DNA of 64,000 nucleotides from Candidatus Parcubacteria bacterium (GCA_018669975.1 JABHSK010000005.1:62001-126000); one strand, 5' to 3'; shown: positions 35,807-44,738, counted from the stretch's first letter. Notes: generated by a model not told the origin, from the sequence alone. Made by a program: numbers and translations.

Positions 35807-37573
35807 ATGAAAAAAGTTTTATTTTTAATTTTTGCTATTAGTCTAGTGTTTAGTCCTGGCCTGATTAAAGCTGACTATAGTAATACTATTGATTATCTAC
35901 AATCTCAAACACAAAATGCTTGGACCACGCAGGCTTTGGCAGCGGCCAATGTCAATAATTCAGATGTTTCTTATATTGATGCAAGTACTAGTGATTTGAT
36001 GACTGCTATTAAAAGTGTGCTAGCTTTAGCGGCTAACAATAGTCAAGATCAAGATGTAGTTATTAGCTTGAGTGATACTATCAACAGCAACATGTCTGCT
36101 GGACAACTTGGATCAGCTGATTTGCTCAACGATGATTTCTGGGGGTTAATGGCTTTGAAGTCAATTGGTCAAACAGATAATATTGATACTATTAAAGATT
36201 TTATTTTAAGTGCACAAAACACAGATGGTGGCTGGGGTTGGTCTACTACAGCTGGTTCAGATAGTAATGATACAGCGGCAGCAGTTATGGCTCTTTTAGA
36301 CGCTGGATTCACAAGCTCAGATGCACAGCTGGCTGCAGCCTTAGCTTATATTCAAACTACTCAAAATGATGACGGTGGTTTTGGTTATGATGTTGATAGT
36401 GATTCAGATGGTGCTTCCACAGCTTGGGTGATTGCTACTTTAAACAAGTCTAATGTTAGTCCTAGTACTTGGGAAAAAAATAATAACAACCCAGTGTTAT
36501 TTTTAGAGAGCCTACAACAGGCAGATGGTTCATTTTTATGGTTGCCTTCAGATCAACAGGGATCAGCCATGGTAACGGCTTATGCTTTATTAGCTTTATC
36601 AGATGGTACTTATCCAGTTAATTATATTCAACTAAATGATGACCAGTCAGAAGTAGGGGTAGATTTAAGAATTGAGGGGCCTACAGAAACTATTTGTCTA
36701 GCAGCTGATTTGCAGGCTAGTACAGTTTTAGAGTTATTAGAAACAGCGGCTGATGCTTGTGATTTTGAATACATAGCTGAGGATACCGCCTATGGCACCT
36801 ATGTTTCTAGTATAGGTGGTGTAGACGCGCAAGGTATGGAGGGTTGGCAGTATTGGGTTGATTGGCAGTCGGCCACTGTGGGTGCAGCTGACTACCAGCT
36901 GTCTGATGGTGAGGATGTATTATGGGCCTATGGTCAATTTGATATTAAACCAAGTAGAGTAGAAATTAATAGTACTGTGCTGGATACTTCAGAAAGTTTG
37001 ATAGTTACAGTTCAACATTTTGATGGCAGTGATTGGCTTGCCTGGCCGTCAGCTGAACTACATATTGGTTCAGAAACATATCATAGTGGAGATAATGGTC
37101 AATTGACTATTACCCTAAACAATGATGGTGTCTATGAAGTTTGGGCAGAGCAGAGCAGTGCTTACATTCGCAGTAATAAGCTCTATGTAACAGTAGGAGA
37201 TGGAGTGTCCAATACAGTAGATCTGTTGGTTGATATAGAATCAGATGGTTCAGGTTCTGGTCAGGATGCTATTGCATTCTCAGTTAGTCAATCTAACATT
37301 AATTTTGGTAGTCTTAAGCCAGGCCAGTCAGCCGACACTATTCTTAGTTTAAATAATACTGGTAATGTTAGTGTTTATATTGAAGCTAGTATTTTAGGAG
37401 ATGACATTTTTAAAGATAATGTAAGTTTAGGGCAGTCCATGTGGGAGGACTTTAATATATATTTGCCAACAACTGATTCTAATTCAGTCAACGTTGGTTT
37501 GGAAATACCCAACTCATTTTCTGGTAGCGGACAAAAGAGTGGTCAGTTAATATTTTGGGCTACCAATAATTAG
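35807..37573 (+). CDS. Transcobalamin-like secreted protein (alpha-barrel plus DUF4430)
   Basis: The 588-residue secreted protein begins with a signal peptide (about 1-22). Residues 30-270 form helical repeats with QNTDGGWGWS and TQNDDGGFGYD motifs, like the alpha6/alpha6 barrel of squalene-cyclase/prenyltransferase-type folds that transcobalamin also uses. A DUF4430 domain follows (about 278-380; STVLELLETAA, GWQYWVDWQ, GEDVLWAYGQF). Two beta domains end the protein (about 385-470 and 483-588). Barrel plus DUF4430 is the intrinsic factor/transcobalamin arrangement. Together with the riboswitch this supports cobalamin capture outside the cell. No transporter gene is adjacent. Confidence 0.7.
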   Translation: MKKVLFLIFAISLVFSPGLIKADYSNTIDYLQSQTQNAWTTQALAAANVNNSDVSYIDASTSDLMTAIKSVLALAANNSQDQDVVISLSDTINSNMSAGQLGSADLLNDDFWGLMALKSIGQTDNIDTIKDFILSAQNTDGGWGWSTTAGSDSNDTAAAVMALLDAGFTSSDAQLAAALAYIQTTQNDDGGFGYDVDSDSDGASTAWVIATLNKSNVSPSTWEKNNNNPVLFLESLQQADGSFLWLPSDQQGSAMVTAYALLALSDGTYPVNYIQLNDDQSEVGVDLRIEGPTETICLAADLQASTVLELLETAADACDFEYIAEDTAYGTYVSSIGGVDAQGMEGWQYWVDWQSATVGAADYQLSDGEDVLWAYGQFDIKPSRVEINSTVLDTSESLIVTVQHFDGSDWLAWPSAELHIGSETYHSGDNGQLTITLNNDGVYEVWAEQSSAYIRSNKLYVTVGDGVSNTVDLLVDIESDGSGSGQDAIAFSVSQSNINFGSLKPGQSADTILSLNNTGNVSVYIEASILGDDIFKDNVSLGQSMWEDFNIYLPTTDSNSVNVGLEIPNSFSGSGQKSGQLIFWATNN

Positions 37574-37578
37574 ATTAT

Positions 37579-38139
37579 ATGAAGTGGTTTAAATTTTTTC
37601 TAATCAGCAGTTTATTTTTACCTATTACCTGTCAGGCAATAGGTGTTTCAGTGGAGCCAGCAGAGCTAGATATTTTATATCCTAGCCAGGAAAAATATAG
37701 TTTTACAGTAACTAACATATCAGCTGAGCCTATAGTAGTATCAACATATGTAGATGCTTTTCAGGACAATGTTTCTTTGCAACCAAATGAGATTAAATTA
37801 TTACCTAAGGAAGTGACAGAGGTGGTAGTCAAGGCAGATTTTATTGGCACGCCAGCGGGTGTAAAAAATACTTACATTTCTATTATCAGTAAAGCCATAG
37901 ATAAGCGTAGCTTTAATGCTGCTTCTGGTATTAAATTGCCATTGTCAGTTAATATAACTGAATCTACTTGGCGTTGGTCAGGTGAAGCAGTTTTTGTGGT
38001 AGTTTTTCTGAGTTTAATGGTTTTAATAATATTAGTTCAGTTGATATTTTTATCTTTTCAAGCTAAAAAGAAAAAACGTCATTGGCGAGGAACGAATTTC
38101 CTTTTACATAAGAAAAAATTTCGATTATTCAAACGATGA
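37579..38139 (+). CDS. Exported beta-domain protein with C-terminal membrane anchor
   Basis: The 186-residue product has a signal peptide (about 1-20), one Ig-like beta domain (VSVEPAELDILYPSQ to about residue 125; resembles the NEW3/COG1470-type domains), a transmembrane helix (about 136-160) and a very basic cytoplasmic tail. It starts 5 bases after the transcobalamin-like gene, whose last domain has a similar beta pattern. It is probably the membrane anchor or partner of that protein (inference). It ends in TGA and is followed by a terminator. Confidence 0.6.
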   Translation: MKWFKFFLISSLFLPITCQAIGVSVEPAELDILYPSQEKYSFTVTNISAEPIVVSTYVDAFQDNVSLQPNEIKLLPKEVTEVVVKADFIGTPAGVKNTYISIISKAIDKRSFNAASGIKLPLSVNITESTWRWSGEAVFVVVFLSLMVLIILVQLIFLSFQAKKKKRHWRGTNFLLHKKKFRLFKR

Positions 38140-38152
38140 AGTCAAATTAAGT

Positions 38153-38179
38153 AGCAGTTAACGAATTGCTGCTTTTTTG
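38153..38179 (+). terminator. Intrinsic terminator of the cobalamin-related unit
   Basis: Stem AGCAG (38153-38157) / CTGCT (38169-38173) with a part-paired interior, followed by six T. Confidence 0.7.
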
Positions 38180-38218
38180 GTATAATTCAAGTATTAATAA
38201 TATAATTCTATACTTATT

Positions 38219-38572
38219 ATGGATGAAGAATCAAAAAAACTATTACAAGAAAATAAGGAGGTTTTATTAGATTTAGAAAAAAGAGTCCAAAAAATTCAAA
38301 ATAAGATGATGTGGAACACTATTGGCAGTGTTTTAAAAATCGTTTTAATTATTGGGCCAATAATTTGGGGTGCAATTTATCTTTCCCCAATACTTAAAGA
38401 ATACACAACAGCTTTTAAGCCGTTGATGGATGTTTTACATATTTCTAAAGATAGTGATTCAACAGGGACAGATTCCGCACCAGTGTTAAACTTAGAAGTT
38501 AGTCCAGAAAATCAGCAGATATTTTGTAACCCTAGAACCAGGGAACTAATGGTTCAGCAAATTTGTAATTAG
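38219..38572 (+). CDS. Small membrane protein of unknown function
   Basis: The 117-residue protein has a charged helical N-terminus (about 1-32), one or two hydrophobic helices (about 36-62), and a polar C-terminus with two cysteines (C at about 101 and 116). No family is recognised. It is followed by prfB after 6 bases. A TATAAT box at 38181-38186 lies between the upstream terminator and this gene. Similar small membrane proteins next to prfB are of unknown meaning. Confidence 0.6.
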   Translation: MDEESKKLLQENKEVLLDLEKRVQKIQNKMMWNTIGSVLKIVLIIGPIIWGAIYLSPILKEYTTAFKPLMDVLHISKDSDSTGTDSAPVLNLEVSPENQQIFCNPRTRELMVQQICN

Positions 38573-38578
38573 ATATTT

Positions 38579-39661
38579 GTGGAAGAACTAGATAGTAAAA
38601 TTAACGACTTAGCCTCTAAAATTAACAAGGCCATCAAAAAGATGGACTTAGATAGCAAGGGGGTTAAGTTAGAACAGCTAAAAGAGCAGATGTCAGCTGC
38701 TGATTTTTGGAACAACCAAGATAATGCTAGGGCTGTCAGTACGCAAGCCAGTAGACTGGAAGAGGATATCAAAGCTTGGCGTAGTTTGTCAGAACGCATA
38801 GCTGATTTACAAATTTTAATAAATGATAAGCAGGCCCAGGATTTATTTGCAGAATTGGAAACGAACTTTGATGTTTTGTTTGAGGATTACAATCATTTAT
38901 CTAAAGATCTTTTATTGCAAGGTAAGCATGATCAAAGTCCAGCTATCATTACTATCAATGCTGGCGCTGGAGGTGTTGACGCCCAAGATTGGGCGCAAAT
39001 GTTGGAAAGAATGTTTTTGAGGTTTGCTGAACAACAAAATTGGTCAGTCAAAAATTTAGCTAGGTCAACTGGTTCGGAAGCAGGTATTAAGAGTTCAACT
39101 TTTCGTATTCAAGGAGAATATTCTTATGGTTATCTAAAGAATGAGGCTGGCGTGCATCGTTTGGTTAGATTGTCTCCCTTTGATGCTGATCATGCTCGTC
39201 ATACTTCGTTTGCTATGATTGAGGTATTACCGGAGCTTAGTCAGATAGACACAAAGATTAAAGAAGAAGATTTAAAAGTAGACACTTTTCGTGCTTCAGG
39301 ACACGGAGGTCAATCAGTTAATACTACTGACTCAGCTGTACGCATTACACATATCCCCACGGGTTTATCAGCTATTTGTCAAAATGAAAGATCCCAGCTG
39401 CAGAATAAACGTCAGGCTATGGTGTATTTACAGAGTAGACTTCAGAAATACCAAGAAGCAGAGCAGGAGGAAGAAAAAAAGGCACTCAAGGGAGAATATA
39501 CTGAAGCGGCCTGGGGAAATCAGATTAGATCATACGTCATACATCCTTACAAAATGGTCAAAGATCATCGTACTAATTATGAATCTTCAGAGCCCGATAA
39601 AATTTTAGATGGGCAGTTGATGGATTTTATAGAGGCAAACTTAGAAGATAATATAAAGTAA
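38579..39661 (+). CDS. prfB: Peptide chain release factor 2
   Basis: RF2 reads UAA and UGA stop codons. The 360-residue product, with GTG start at 38579, has the specificity motif SPF (RLSPFDADHARH near 195) and the catalytic GGQ (RASGHGGQSVN near 239). It is a single open frame: the programmed +1 frameshift near codon 25 found in many bacteria is absent. An RF2 with both motifs is evidence that UGA is a stop here, unlike Gracilibacteria and Absconditabacteria, which recode it. Confidence 0.96.
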   Translation: MEELDSKINDLASKINKAIKKMDLDSKGVKLEQLKEQMSAADFWNNQDNARAVSTQASRLEEDIKAWRSLSERIADLQILINDKQAQDLFAELETNFDVLFEDYNHLSKDLLLQGKHDQSPAIITINAGAGGVDAQDWAQMLERMFLRFAEQQNWSVKNLARSTGSEAGIKSSTFRIQGEYSYGYLKNEAGVHRLVRLSPFDADHARHTSFAMIEVLPELSQIDTKIKEEDLKVDTFRASGHGGQSVNTTDSAVRITHIPTGLSAICQNERSQLQNKRQAMVYLQSRLQKYQEAEQEEEKKALKGEYTEAAWGNQIRSYVIHPYKMVKDHRTNYESSEPDKILDGQLMDFIEANLEDNIK

Positions 39662-39666
39662 GATAT

Positions 39667-40149
39667 ATGAAAATAAAAAAAATGTTGGTATTAATAGTAT
39701 TGTTTGTTTTTTTAAACCTTAGTCTTTTAGCGGTGCTTTCCTTTGTTCTTTCCAAATATATAAATATCAACAAGATATTTCCTGGTGAAACAATAGCTAG
39801 AGACTTAGGTTTTAATCCTAAAGTACCACCACTTGATCAGGTGAGTAGGTTTTTGGATGATGATTTGGAAAAAACATTGGTTAGTCAGGTGTGTGAGCAG
39901 GGAGGTTATAATATTGATGAATTTGTTGATAGTAAATTATTTATAAATTCTTTTGGTATCAAAGAGGTTTATCAGGAAGGCAATGAGAATTCACCTAGAC
40001 ATCCTTTGAAATTTATTTGGTTAGAACCAGTTGATGGTGCAGTTATTCAGCCTTTTATGTGTGCTTATATTGGTATTGATTTTGATAGAGATGACGATCC
40101 ATTGATCCCAGGTATTTTTTCTGTTAAAGATAAGCAGATAGTTAAATAA
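39667..40149 (+). CDS. Secreted or membrane-anchored protein of unknown function
   Basis: The 160-residue product starts with a basic N-terminus and one hydrophobic helix (about 6-28), a signal anchor or signal peptide. The outer part has two cysteines (CEQ near 79, MCAY near 137) that could pair. I recognise no family. It follows prfB by 5 bases and precedes another secreted protein, so it may belong to a surface function. Confidence 0.6.
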   Translation: MKIKKMLVLIVLFVFLNLSLLAVLSFVLSKYININKIFPGETIARDLGFNPKVPPLDQVSRFLDDDLEKTLVSQVCEQGGYNIDEFVDSKLFINSFGIKEVYQEGNENSPRHPLKFIWLEPVDGAVIQPFMCAYIGIDFDRDDDPLIPGIFSVKDKQIVK

Positions 40150-40173
40150 TTTTTATTAAGCATCTATTTATGG

Positions 40174-40179
40174 TATAAT
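40174..40179 (+). promoter_or_regulatory. Extended -10 box directly before a start codon
   Basis: TGGTATAAT places the -10 at 40174-40179, seven bases before the ATG at 40186. Transcription starting 6-7 bases after the box would give a leaderless mRNA. No good -35 is visible. Confidence 0.5.
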
Positions 40180-40185
40180 AATCCT

Positions 40186-41664
40186 ATGTTTGAACATTTG
40201 GGGTATATACCAGAGACAACTTTAAGAAAAAAAAGTAAATCCAAAGTTTACGTCAGTTTTTTAATGGCAGCTTTGGCAGTTTTTACTTTTTCTTTTAGTA
40301 TTAATCGTGGACCATCTTTAGTGGCTCAAGAATATGTTAATCCAGCAGCTCAAATTGTAGCTGATGATGTTCAACGTAATTTAGCCGTTGATAATCCTAG
40401 GTTTCCAGTTTTTAGTTTTATCATTAAGACTAATTTACCAGGTATAGAATTGAGCAATCTCAAAGTTAAGGTCAATGGTGTCTATGATGTCAACTTACTA
40501 AAAGATTTAAAGCTATACCATCAGGGCGTTCAGCTAGGTACTATTTCAGAAGTAGGAACAGGTGGTAGTTTGTATTTTGATATCGATGGATATCAGCTGC
40601 CAGCTGGTGATAATTTGTTTAGTTTTATACTATCTACTGGTCAGGCAACTAAAGTTGGTAATATTCTGGAATTTAATTTTCAAGATCAATCTAGTGTAAT
40701 TTTATCTTATCAAGGTCACCCTTTCACACCCAACGGACAGTGGCCAATTGTTGGTAGTCTAACTTCAGTGGTAGAGCACGGTAGTATCGCAGCATATAAC
40801 AATATCTACAATACAGAACTTTTAATAGTTGATAGCGTGCCTCGTTTGGTTGGGAATTTTAGCTTAGCTAATAAGGGTGAGATAGCAGACCTTTATTCTT
40901 TGACCGTTGGCTACCGGGAGCTCAGTGATAATAAACTTGATAATGAAAAATTTGTTTTACTTTATAATGAACAAACAGTTGCTAAAGGTAGCTTAGATGT
41001 TAAGGAAAACAAGATTGTCTTTAAGTTTGAGAAGTCATTTGTTATTAGCAATGCAAGTGACAGCAAATTTGAGTTGCATGCCTTGTCCCTACCAACAGGA
41101 GTTTTTGAATTTTATTTACAAGATATTAGTGCGCTTGGTTTTGTTTCGGGAAAAAATTTATCCTTGGAAGACCAATTGCAACTTAGTTATGTAGATGTAG
41201 TAGATTATTATCCAGAGTTTAGTTTGGGAGAACTAGAGACCAAGCTTTCTGATGGTTGGAATGAGCTATATGATTTAAATATTCAAGCCAGAGGTAGTGA
41301 TGATATTAAGTTGCACAAGCTTAGTTGGTCACTGGGTAGTATTGGTACTAGCATAGAAGAAGTAGAACTATGGATTAACAACCAACAGTACATGGCGGAT
41401 TTGACTATATCAGGGGAAGACTTGATAGTGAAGACAGATTGGGAGGATCCTTTAGACGTGAGTAGATTGGGTACCAATTTGAAATTACTAGTTAAAGTAT
41501 CTGAATCACAACCAGGGTCTAAGTTGAGCGTCTATTTGTTGACAGACGAAATAAAATTATCAGAGGTGCTAGACAGTAATATTTTATGGTCTTTAGGTGA
41601 ACAATTTTATAGTGGTTATAAATTGCCACAATTGCCGTTAGGGCCCAGTGTATTGAGTTATTAA
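40186..41664 (+). CDS. Exported beta-rich protein of unknown function
   Basis: The 492-residue product has a cytoplasmic N-terminus of about 20 residues and a signal anchor (about 23-42), then about 450 residues of beta-rich sequence. There are two or three similar modules with patterns such as LSNLKVKVNGVYDVNLLKDLKLY and LHKLSWSLGSIGTSIEEVELWI, which look like Ig-like or cohesin-like domains. No family name can be given. A strong terminator follows. Surface location is inferred from the anchor. Confidence 0.62.
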   Translation: MFEHLGYIPETTLRKKSKSKVYVSFLMAALAVFTFSFSINRGPSLVAQEYVNPAAQIVADDVQRNLAVDNPRFPVFSFIIKTNLPGIELSNLKVKVNGVYDVNLLKDLKLYHQGVQLGTISEVGTGGSLYFDIDGYQLPAGDNLFSFILSTGQATKVGNILEFNFQDQSSVILSYQGHPFTPNGQWPIVGSLTSVVEHGSIAAYNNIYNTELLIVDSVPRLVGNFSLANKGEIADLYSLTVGYRELSDNKLDNEKFVLLYNEQTVAKGSLDVKENKIVFKFEKSFVISNASDSKFELHALSLPTGVFEFYLQDISALGFVSGKNLSLEDQLQLSYVDVVDYYPEFSLGELETKLSDGWNELYDLNIQARGSDDIKLHKLSWSLGSIGTSIEEVELWINNQQYMADLTISGEDLIVKTDWEDPLDVSRLGTNLKLLVKVSESQPGSKLSVYLLTDEIKLSEVLDSNILWSLGEQFYSGYKLPQLPLGPSVLSY

Positions 41665-41679
41665 ATAATATTATTTTAG

Positions 41680-41708
41680 CGCGCCGTCTGTATAGACGGC
41701 GCGTTTTT
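41680..41708 (+). terminator. Strong intrinsic terminator
   Basis: A 9-bp stem CGCGCCGTC / GACGGCGCG with loop TGTATA (41680-41703) followed by five T. Confidence 0.93.
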
Positions 41709-41711
41709 GTT

Positions 41712-41740
41712 TTGACAAAAATACTTATTTGATATTAAAT
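41712..41740 (+). promoter_or_regulatory. Predicted promoter of the comEC genes
   Basis: Perfect TTGACA (41712-41717), a 17-base spacer and TTAAAT (41735-41740), 28 bases before the ATG at 41768. Confidence 0.6.
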
Positions 41741-41767
41741 ATATACAAATTATATAAAGCGATTTCG

Positions 41768-43078
41768 ATGAGCAAAAGCAAAATCTTTTTGTTGGTTAGC
41801 CTTATTTTTTTGGCAGGAAATTTTATTTGGTTGCTGTATTGGGAGGATGCCGGTAACCATGATTTTTCCTATGGGCAATATTATTCTTTTACTGCTCAGA
41901 TTAAAAATACCGACAAAAAGTTACATGGTTGGAATATAGTAGTTGAGCCGCAGCAATTGGAAAAATACAAAGGTCGTATTTTAGTTTATGCTAATCTATA
42001 TCCTGAATATTATTACGGAGACATTTTGGAGTTGTCTTGTAAAATATATCAACCCGAGCCCATTATTGATGAAGGAGGTAAGGATTTTGCCTATGATAAG
42101 TATTTGGCCAAAGATAATATTTTTGGTACTTGTTTTAGACCTAGAATAAAAGTTGTTGGTAAACATAAGGATATATTTTTTTACTTATCTCAAAGCAAAG
42201 CGTATTTCCTCAACAATTTAAATAATCACCTGGTTGAGCCAGCCTCATCTTTGTCCAAGGCTATTATTTTGGCCTCTAGACGTGAGATACCCGATGATCT
42301 AAGGCAAAGCTTTGCTAGGGTGGGATTGAGCCATGTGGTGGCTATTTCAGGCTTACACATAGCCATTATTGTGTGGATACTCCAAGCTGTACTGGGTGGC
42401 TTTGGTTTATCTAGAAAAAAAGCTTTTTGGTTGCTGCTGATGGTTTTGATTTTATATTTATATTTACTTGGGTTTCCTAGTTCAGCTGTTAGAGCTAGCA
42501 TGATGGTTGTTATGGTTTTATTGGGGCCCTTCCTAGGTCGTAGTACTACCTCTATTTATAGTCTATTGTTGGCAGCAGATATTTTTGTGATATTCAATCC
42601 TTATTTATTAATTTATGATATTGGTTTCCAACTGTCTTTTTTAGCTGTATTAGGTTTATTATTTTATATAAAATTTTTTAATAGGGTTTTAATTTTTATT
42701 CCTAAAAAATTTAAAATACGGGAGGTGATGTCAGTTACCCTGGCAGCTCAAGTTTTTACTTGGCCACTGATTATTTATCATTTTGGAATATTTTCTCTAA
42801 TTGCCCCATTAGCTAATTTTATTGTTTTACCATTGTTACCTTTTATTTTAGTTTTTAGTTTACTGTTAGCTATTGTTGGTTTTTGGCAGTGGTTGGCTAG
42901 TATAGTTGCCTGGCCACTTTTTATATTATTAAAGATTATAGTTTTGGTGGCAGAGCACATGTCTAAAATACCCTGGGCTTATGTGATGATTGAAGATTTC
43001 CCACTTATTTTTTTACTAGGTAGTTTATTTTTTATGATGTTAATAACCTGGATATTAAAACCACAACAATATGAATAA
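41768..43078 (+). CDS. comEC: ComEC/Rec2 competence channel, membrane part
   Basis: ComEC forms the inner-membrane channel for single-stranded DNA uptake. From ATG 41768 the product is 436 residues; an in-frame TTG at 41729 overlaps the promoter and was rejected. It has an N-terminal DUF4131/OB-like part (about 30-115) and the Competence domain with SKAIILASRREIPDDLRQSF and AISGLHIAIIVW (about 165-205), then eight or so membrane helices. The C-terminal beta-lactamase-like domain is not in this frame but in the next gene, which overlaps by 8 bases. In most bacteria both parts are fused. Confidence 0.88.
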   Translation: MSKSKIFLLVSLIFLAGNFIWLLYWEDAGNHDFSYGQYYSFTAQIKNTDKKLHGWNIVVEPQQLEKYKGRILVYANLYPEYYYGDILELSCKIYQPEPIIDEGGKDFAYDKYLAKDNIFGTCFRPRIKVVGKHKDIFFYLSQSKAYFLNNLNNHLVEPASSLSKAIILASRREIPDDLRQSFARVGLSHVVAISGLHIAIIVWILQAVLGGFGLSRKKAFWLLLMVLILYLYLLGFPSSAVRASMMVVMVLLGPFLGRSTTSIYSLLLAADIFVIFNPYLLIYDIGFQLSFLAVLGLLFYIKFFNRVLIFIPKKFKIREVMSVTLAAQVFTWPLIIYHFGIFSLIAPLANFIVLPLLPFILVFSLLLAIVGFWQWLASIVAWPLFILLKIIVLVAEHMSKIPWAYVMIEDFPLIFLLGSLFFMMLITWILKPQQYE

Positions 43079-43886
43079 ATTTATAATCTTGATTATTTTA
43101 GCCGTGCTAGTATTTCTAATGTTTTCTCTGAGTTCAAAAGAGGAGCAGCTGGAAGTGCATTTTTTAGATGTTGGGCAGGGTGATGCTATTTTGATTCGCA
43201 CTCCACAGGGACAAAATATTTTGATAGATGCTGGTCCTGACAATCTTGTTTTATCGGAGTTAGCCAAAGTGTTGCCCTGGTGGGATAGAAAGATAGACTA
43301 TGTCATCATCAGTCATTATCATGCGGATCACTACATTGGTTTGGTGGATATACTAAATAAATATCAAGTTGGTCATATTTTAACTACTGCTCATCAGCCA
43401 GATGATTGGTTTTACGATTTTTATCAGGGTGAATTATTTAGGCATCAACTTACAGAAACCATAGTCGAGGCAGGGGAGAAATTTATATTGGCGGATGATT
43501 TATATTGGCAGGTGTTGTTAGCAGATAGTCATCACGAAGATTTTAATGATAATTCACTGGTTACGCGATTTACCTATGGGCAAGTTGATTTTTTATTTAT
43601 GGGGGATTTGCCAGCTTCCGGAGAAGAACATATTTTACAACAGAATCTTATTTTAGAGTCTGAGTTTTTGAAAATAGGTCATCACGGTAGTAAATATTCA
43701 TCTAGTCAGGGATTTTTGCAGACTGTAAATCCTAAAGTATGCATTATTCAGTCTGGTTTAGATAATAAATTTGGTCATCCACATGCTGAAGCCATTCAAA
43801 GGATGGGGCAAGTTGGTTGTCAGATTAGAGATACACAAAATCAAGGAACAATTAGTCTATTTAGTGATGGAAAAATTATATATTGA
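43071..43886 (+). CDS. ComEC metallo-beta-lactamase part as a separate protein
   Basis: The 271-residue product has one N-terminal hydrophobic helix (about 3-20) and a metallo-beta-lactamase-like domain: HFLDVGQGDAILI near residue 30, the metal motif SHYHADH near 80 and GHHGSKYSS near 201. This is the domain found at the C-terminus of ComEC and proposed to degrade the non-transported DNA strand. It starts inside the end of the upstream comEC frame (ATGA-type overlap of 8 bases), so the two are translationally coupled and likely work together. Confidence 0.88.
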   Translation: MNKFIILIILAVLVFLMFSLSSKEEQLEVHFLDVGQGDAILIRTPQGQNILIDAGPDNLVLSELAKVLPWWDRKIDYVIISHYHADHYIGLVDILNKYQVGHILTTAHQPDDWFYDFYQGELFRHQLTETIVEAGEKFILADDLYWQVLLADSHHEDFNDNSLVTRFTYGQVDFLFMGDLPASGEEHILQQNLILESEFLKIGHHGSKYSSSQGFLQTVNPKVCIIQSGLDNKFGHPHAEAIQRMGQVGCQIRDTQNQGTISLFSDGKIIY

Positions 43887-43911
43887 CCACTAAAAATAAG
43901 GATGATATAAT
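43883..43911 (+). promoter_or_regulatory. Strong predicted promoter of the 44-kb RNA unit
   Basis: TTGACC (43883-43888), a 17-base spacer and perfect TATAAT (43906-43911). It overlaps the stop codon of the upstream gene; transcription would begin near 43918. Confidence 0.8.
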
Positions 43912-44076
43912 TAAAAATGTAGTGTATTTGTACATTTCTTAAGTATATTTCATGCCCTCGGGCATGATCTGAAGGGCGACTCACAAATCTCAACGAAAGG
44001 AGTATTTTCCGTTCTCCGTCATTTGTGTCAACCATTCTCACGTGGATTTGGGTCTTATGACCCTGGAGGCAACTCT

Positions 44077-44136
44077 ATGATTGTCATCACCACCACCTCG
44101 ACCACCACCGGCCAGAACAGGAATTCCGGCATCTGA
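44077..44136 (+). CDS. Tiny SD-led ORF in the 44-kb RNA unit (19 aa)
   Basis: GGAGG at 44065-44069 precedes the ATG by 7 bases. The Thr-rich peptide (MIVITTTSTTTGQNRNSGI) has no recognised relative. It sits just after a GGGTC/GACCC hairpin. It could be a leader peptide or chance. Confidence 0.3.
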   Translation: MIVITTTSTTTGQNRNSGI

Positions 44137-44380
44137 AGTCAAGTGTGACACATTGGGGTACTAAACCCAACCGATATCGTGGTTGGGATAGTCCTACCAA
44201 TCTTTTTCAGAGGAGAACGTCTATGGATGCGCTAGCTTAGCTTCCTAGATCCTGGAAGCATCGCCGTCATCGTACGTACTTCACTTGTCACTTCGACACC
44301 TCCAACATGCATCAACTGTGATTTTCTCAGAGCAGATAGACAAGCAAGTCGATCTCTGATCGACAAGGAGGACAAATTTT

Positions 44381-44491
44381 ATGCTTGTCCAAAGCATGAT
44401 CACGATCAACGCTATCAGCGACTCCCAAAACGCGAACAACAATCACGCGCCGGAGCATTTGCTGCGCACCCAGGAAGACCAGAGCCCGTAG
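44381..44491 (+). CDS. Small SD-led ORF in the 44-kb RNA unit (36 aa)
   Basis: The ORF starts at ATG 44381, 9 bases after AAGGAGG (44365-44371), and encodes 36 polar residues beginning MLVQSMITINAISDS. The SD lies between hairpin GTCGATC/GATCGAC and the downstream arm of an 8-bp stem GACAAGCA (44339-44346) / TGCTTGTC (44382-44389). That stem covers the start codon, so translation would depend on opening it. After the TAG the same frame stays open for about 42 codons, which is not unusual at this GC. It may be a regulated leader peptide or a real microprotein; no family is recognised. Confidence 0.38.
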   Translation: MLVQSMITINAISDSQNANNNHAPEHLLRTQEDQSP

Positions 44492-44738
44492 GTCAAGAAG
44501 AATACCTACTCAGCGCTCGCGATTCGCAAGATCGTTCCAAAGAGAAAGGATTCCCGACTGTGTTCTGCAGATGTAAAATGCATGAGCACGCTTTTGACTA
44601 GCTCAACTTTGATTTGACGCAATACTCTAGTCTACCCTTCATCCGTTTAAACGGATTACACCGGACTTTCCAATTAGGAGACAGTGTTTCCCAGCTCGCC
44701 GTGGGAACTTCTCAAATTAACTCATTAAGAGTGTCCGG

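Noticed and set aside
38579..39661. Programmed frameshift in prfB and recoded UGA
   Set aside because: prfB is one continuous frame from GTG, with SPF and GGQ intact, and genes such as the one ending at 38139 use TGA as stop.
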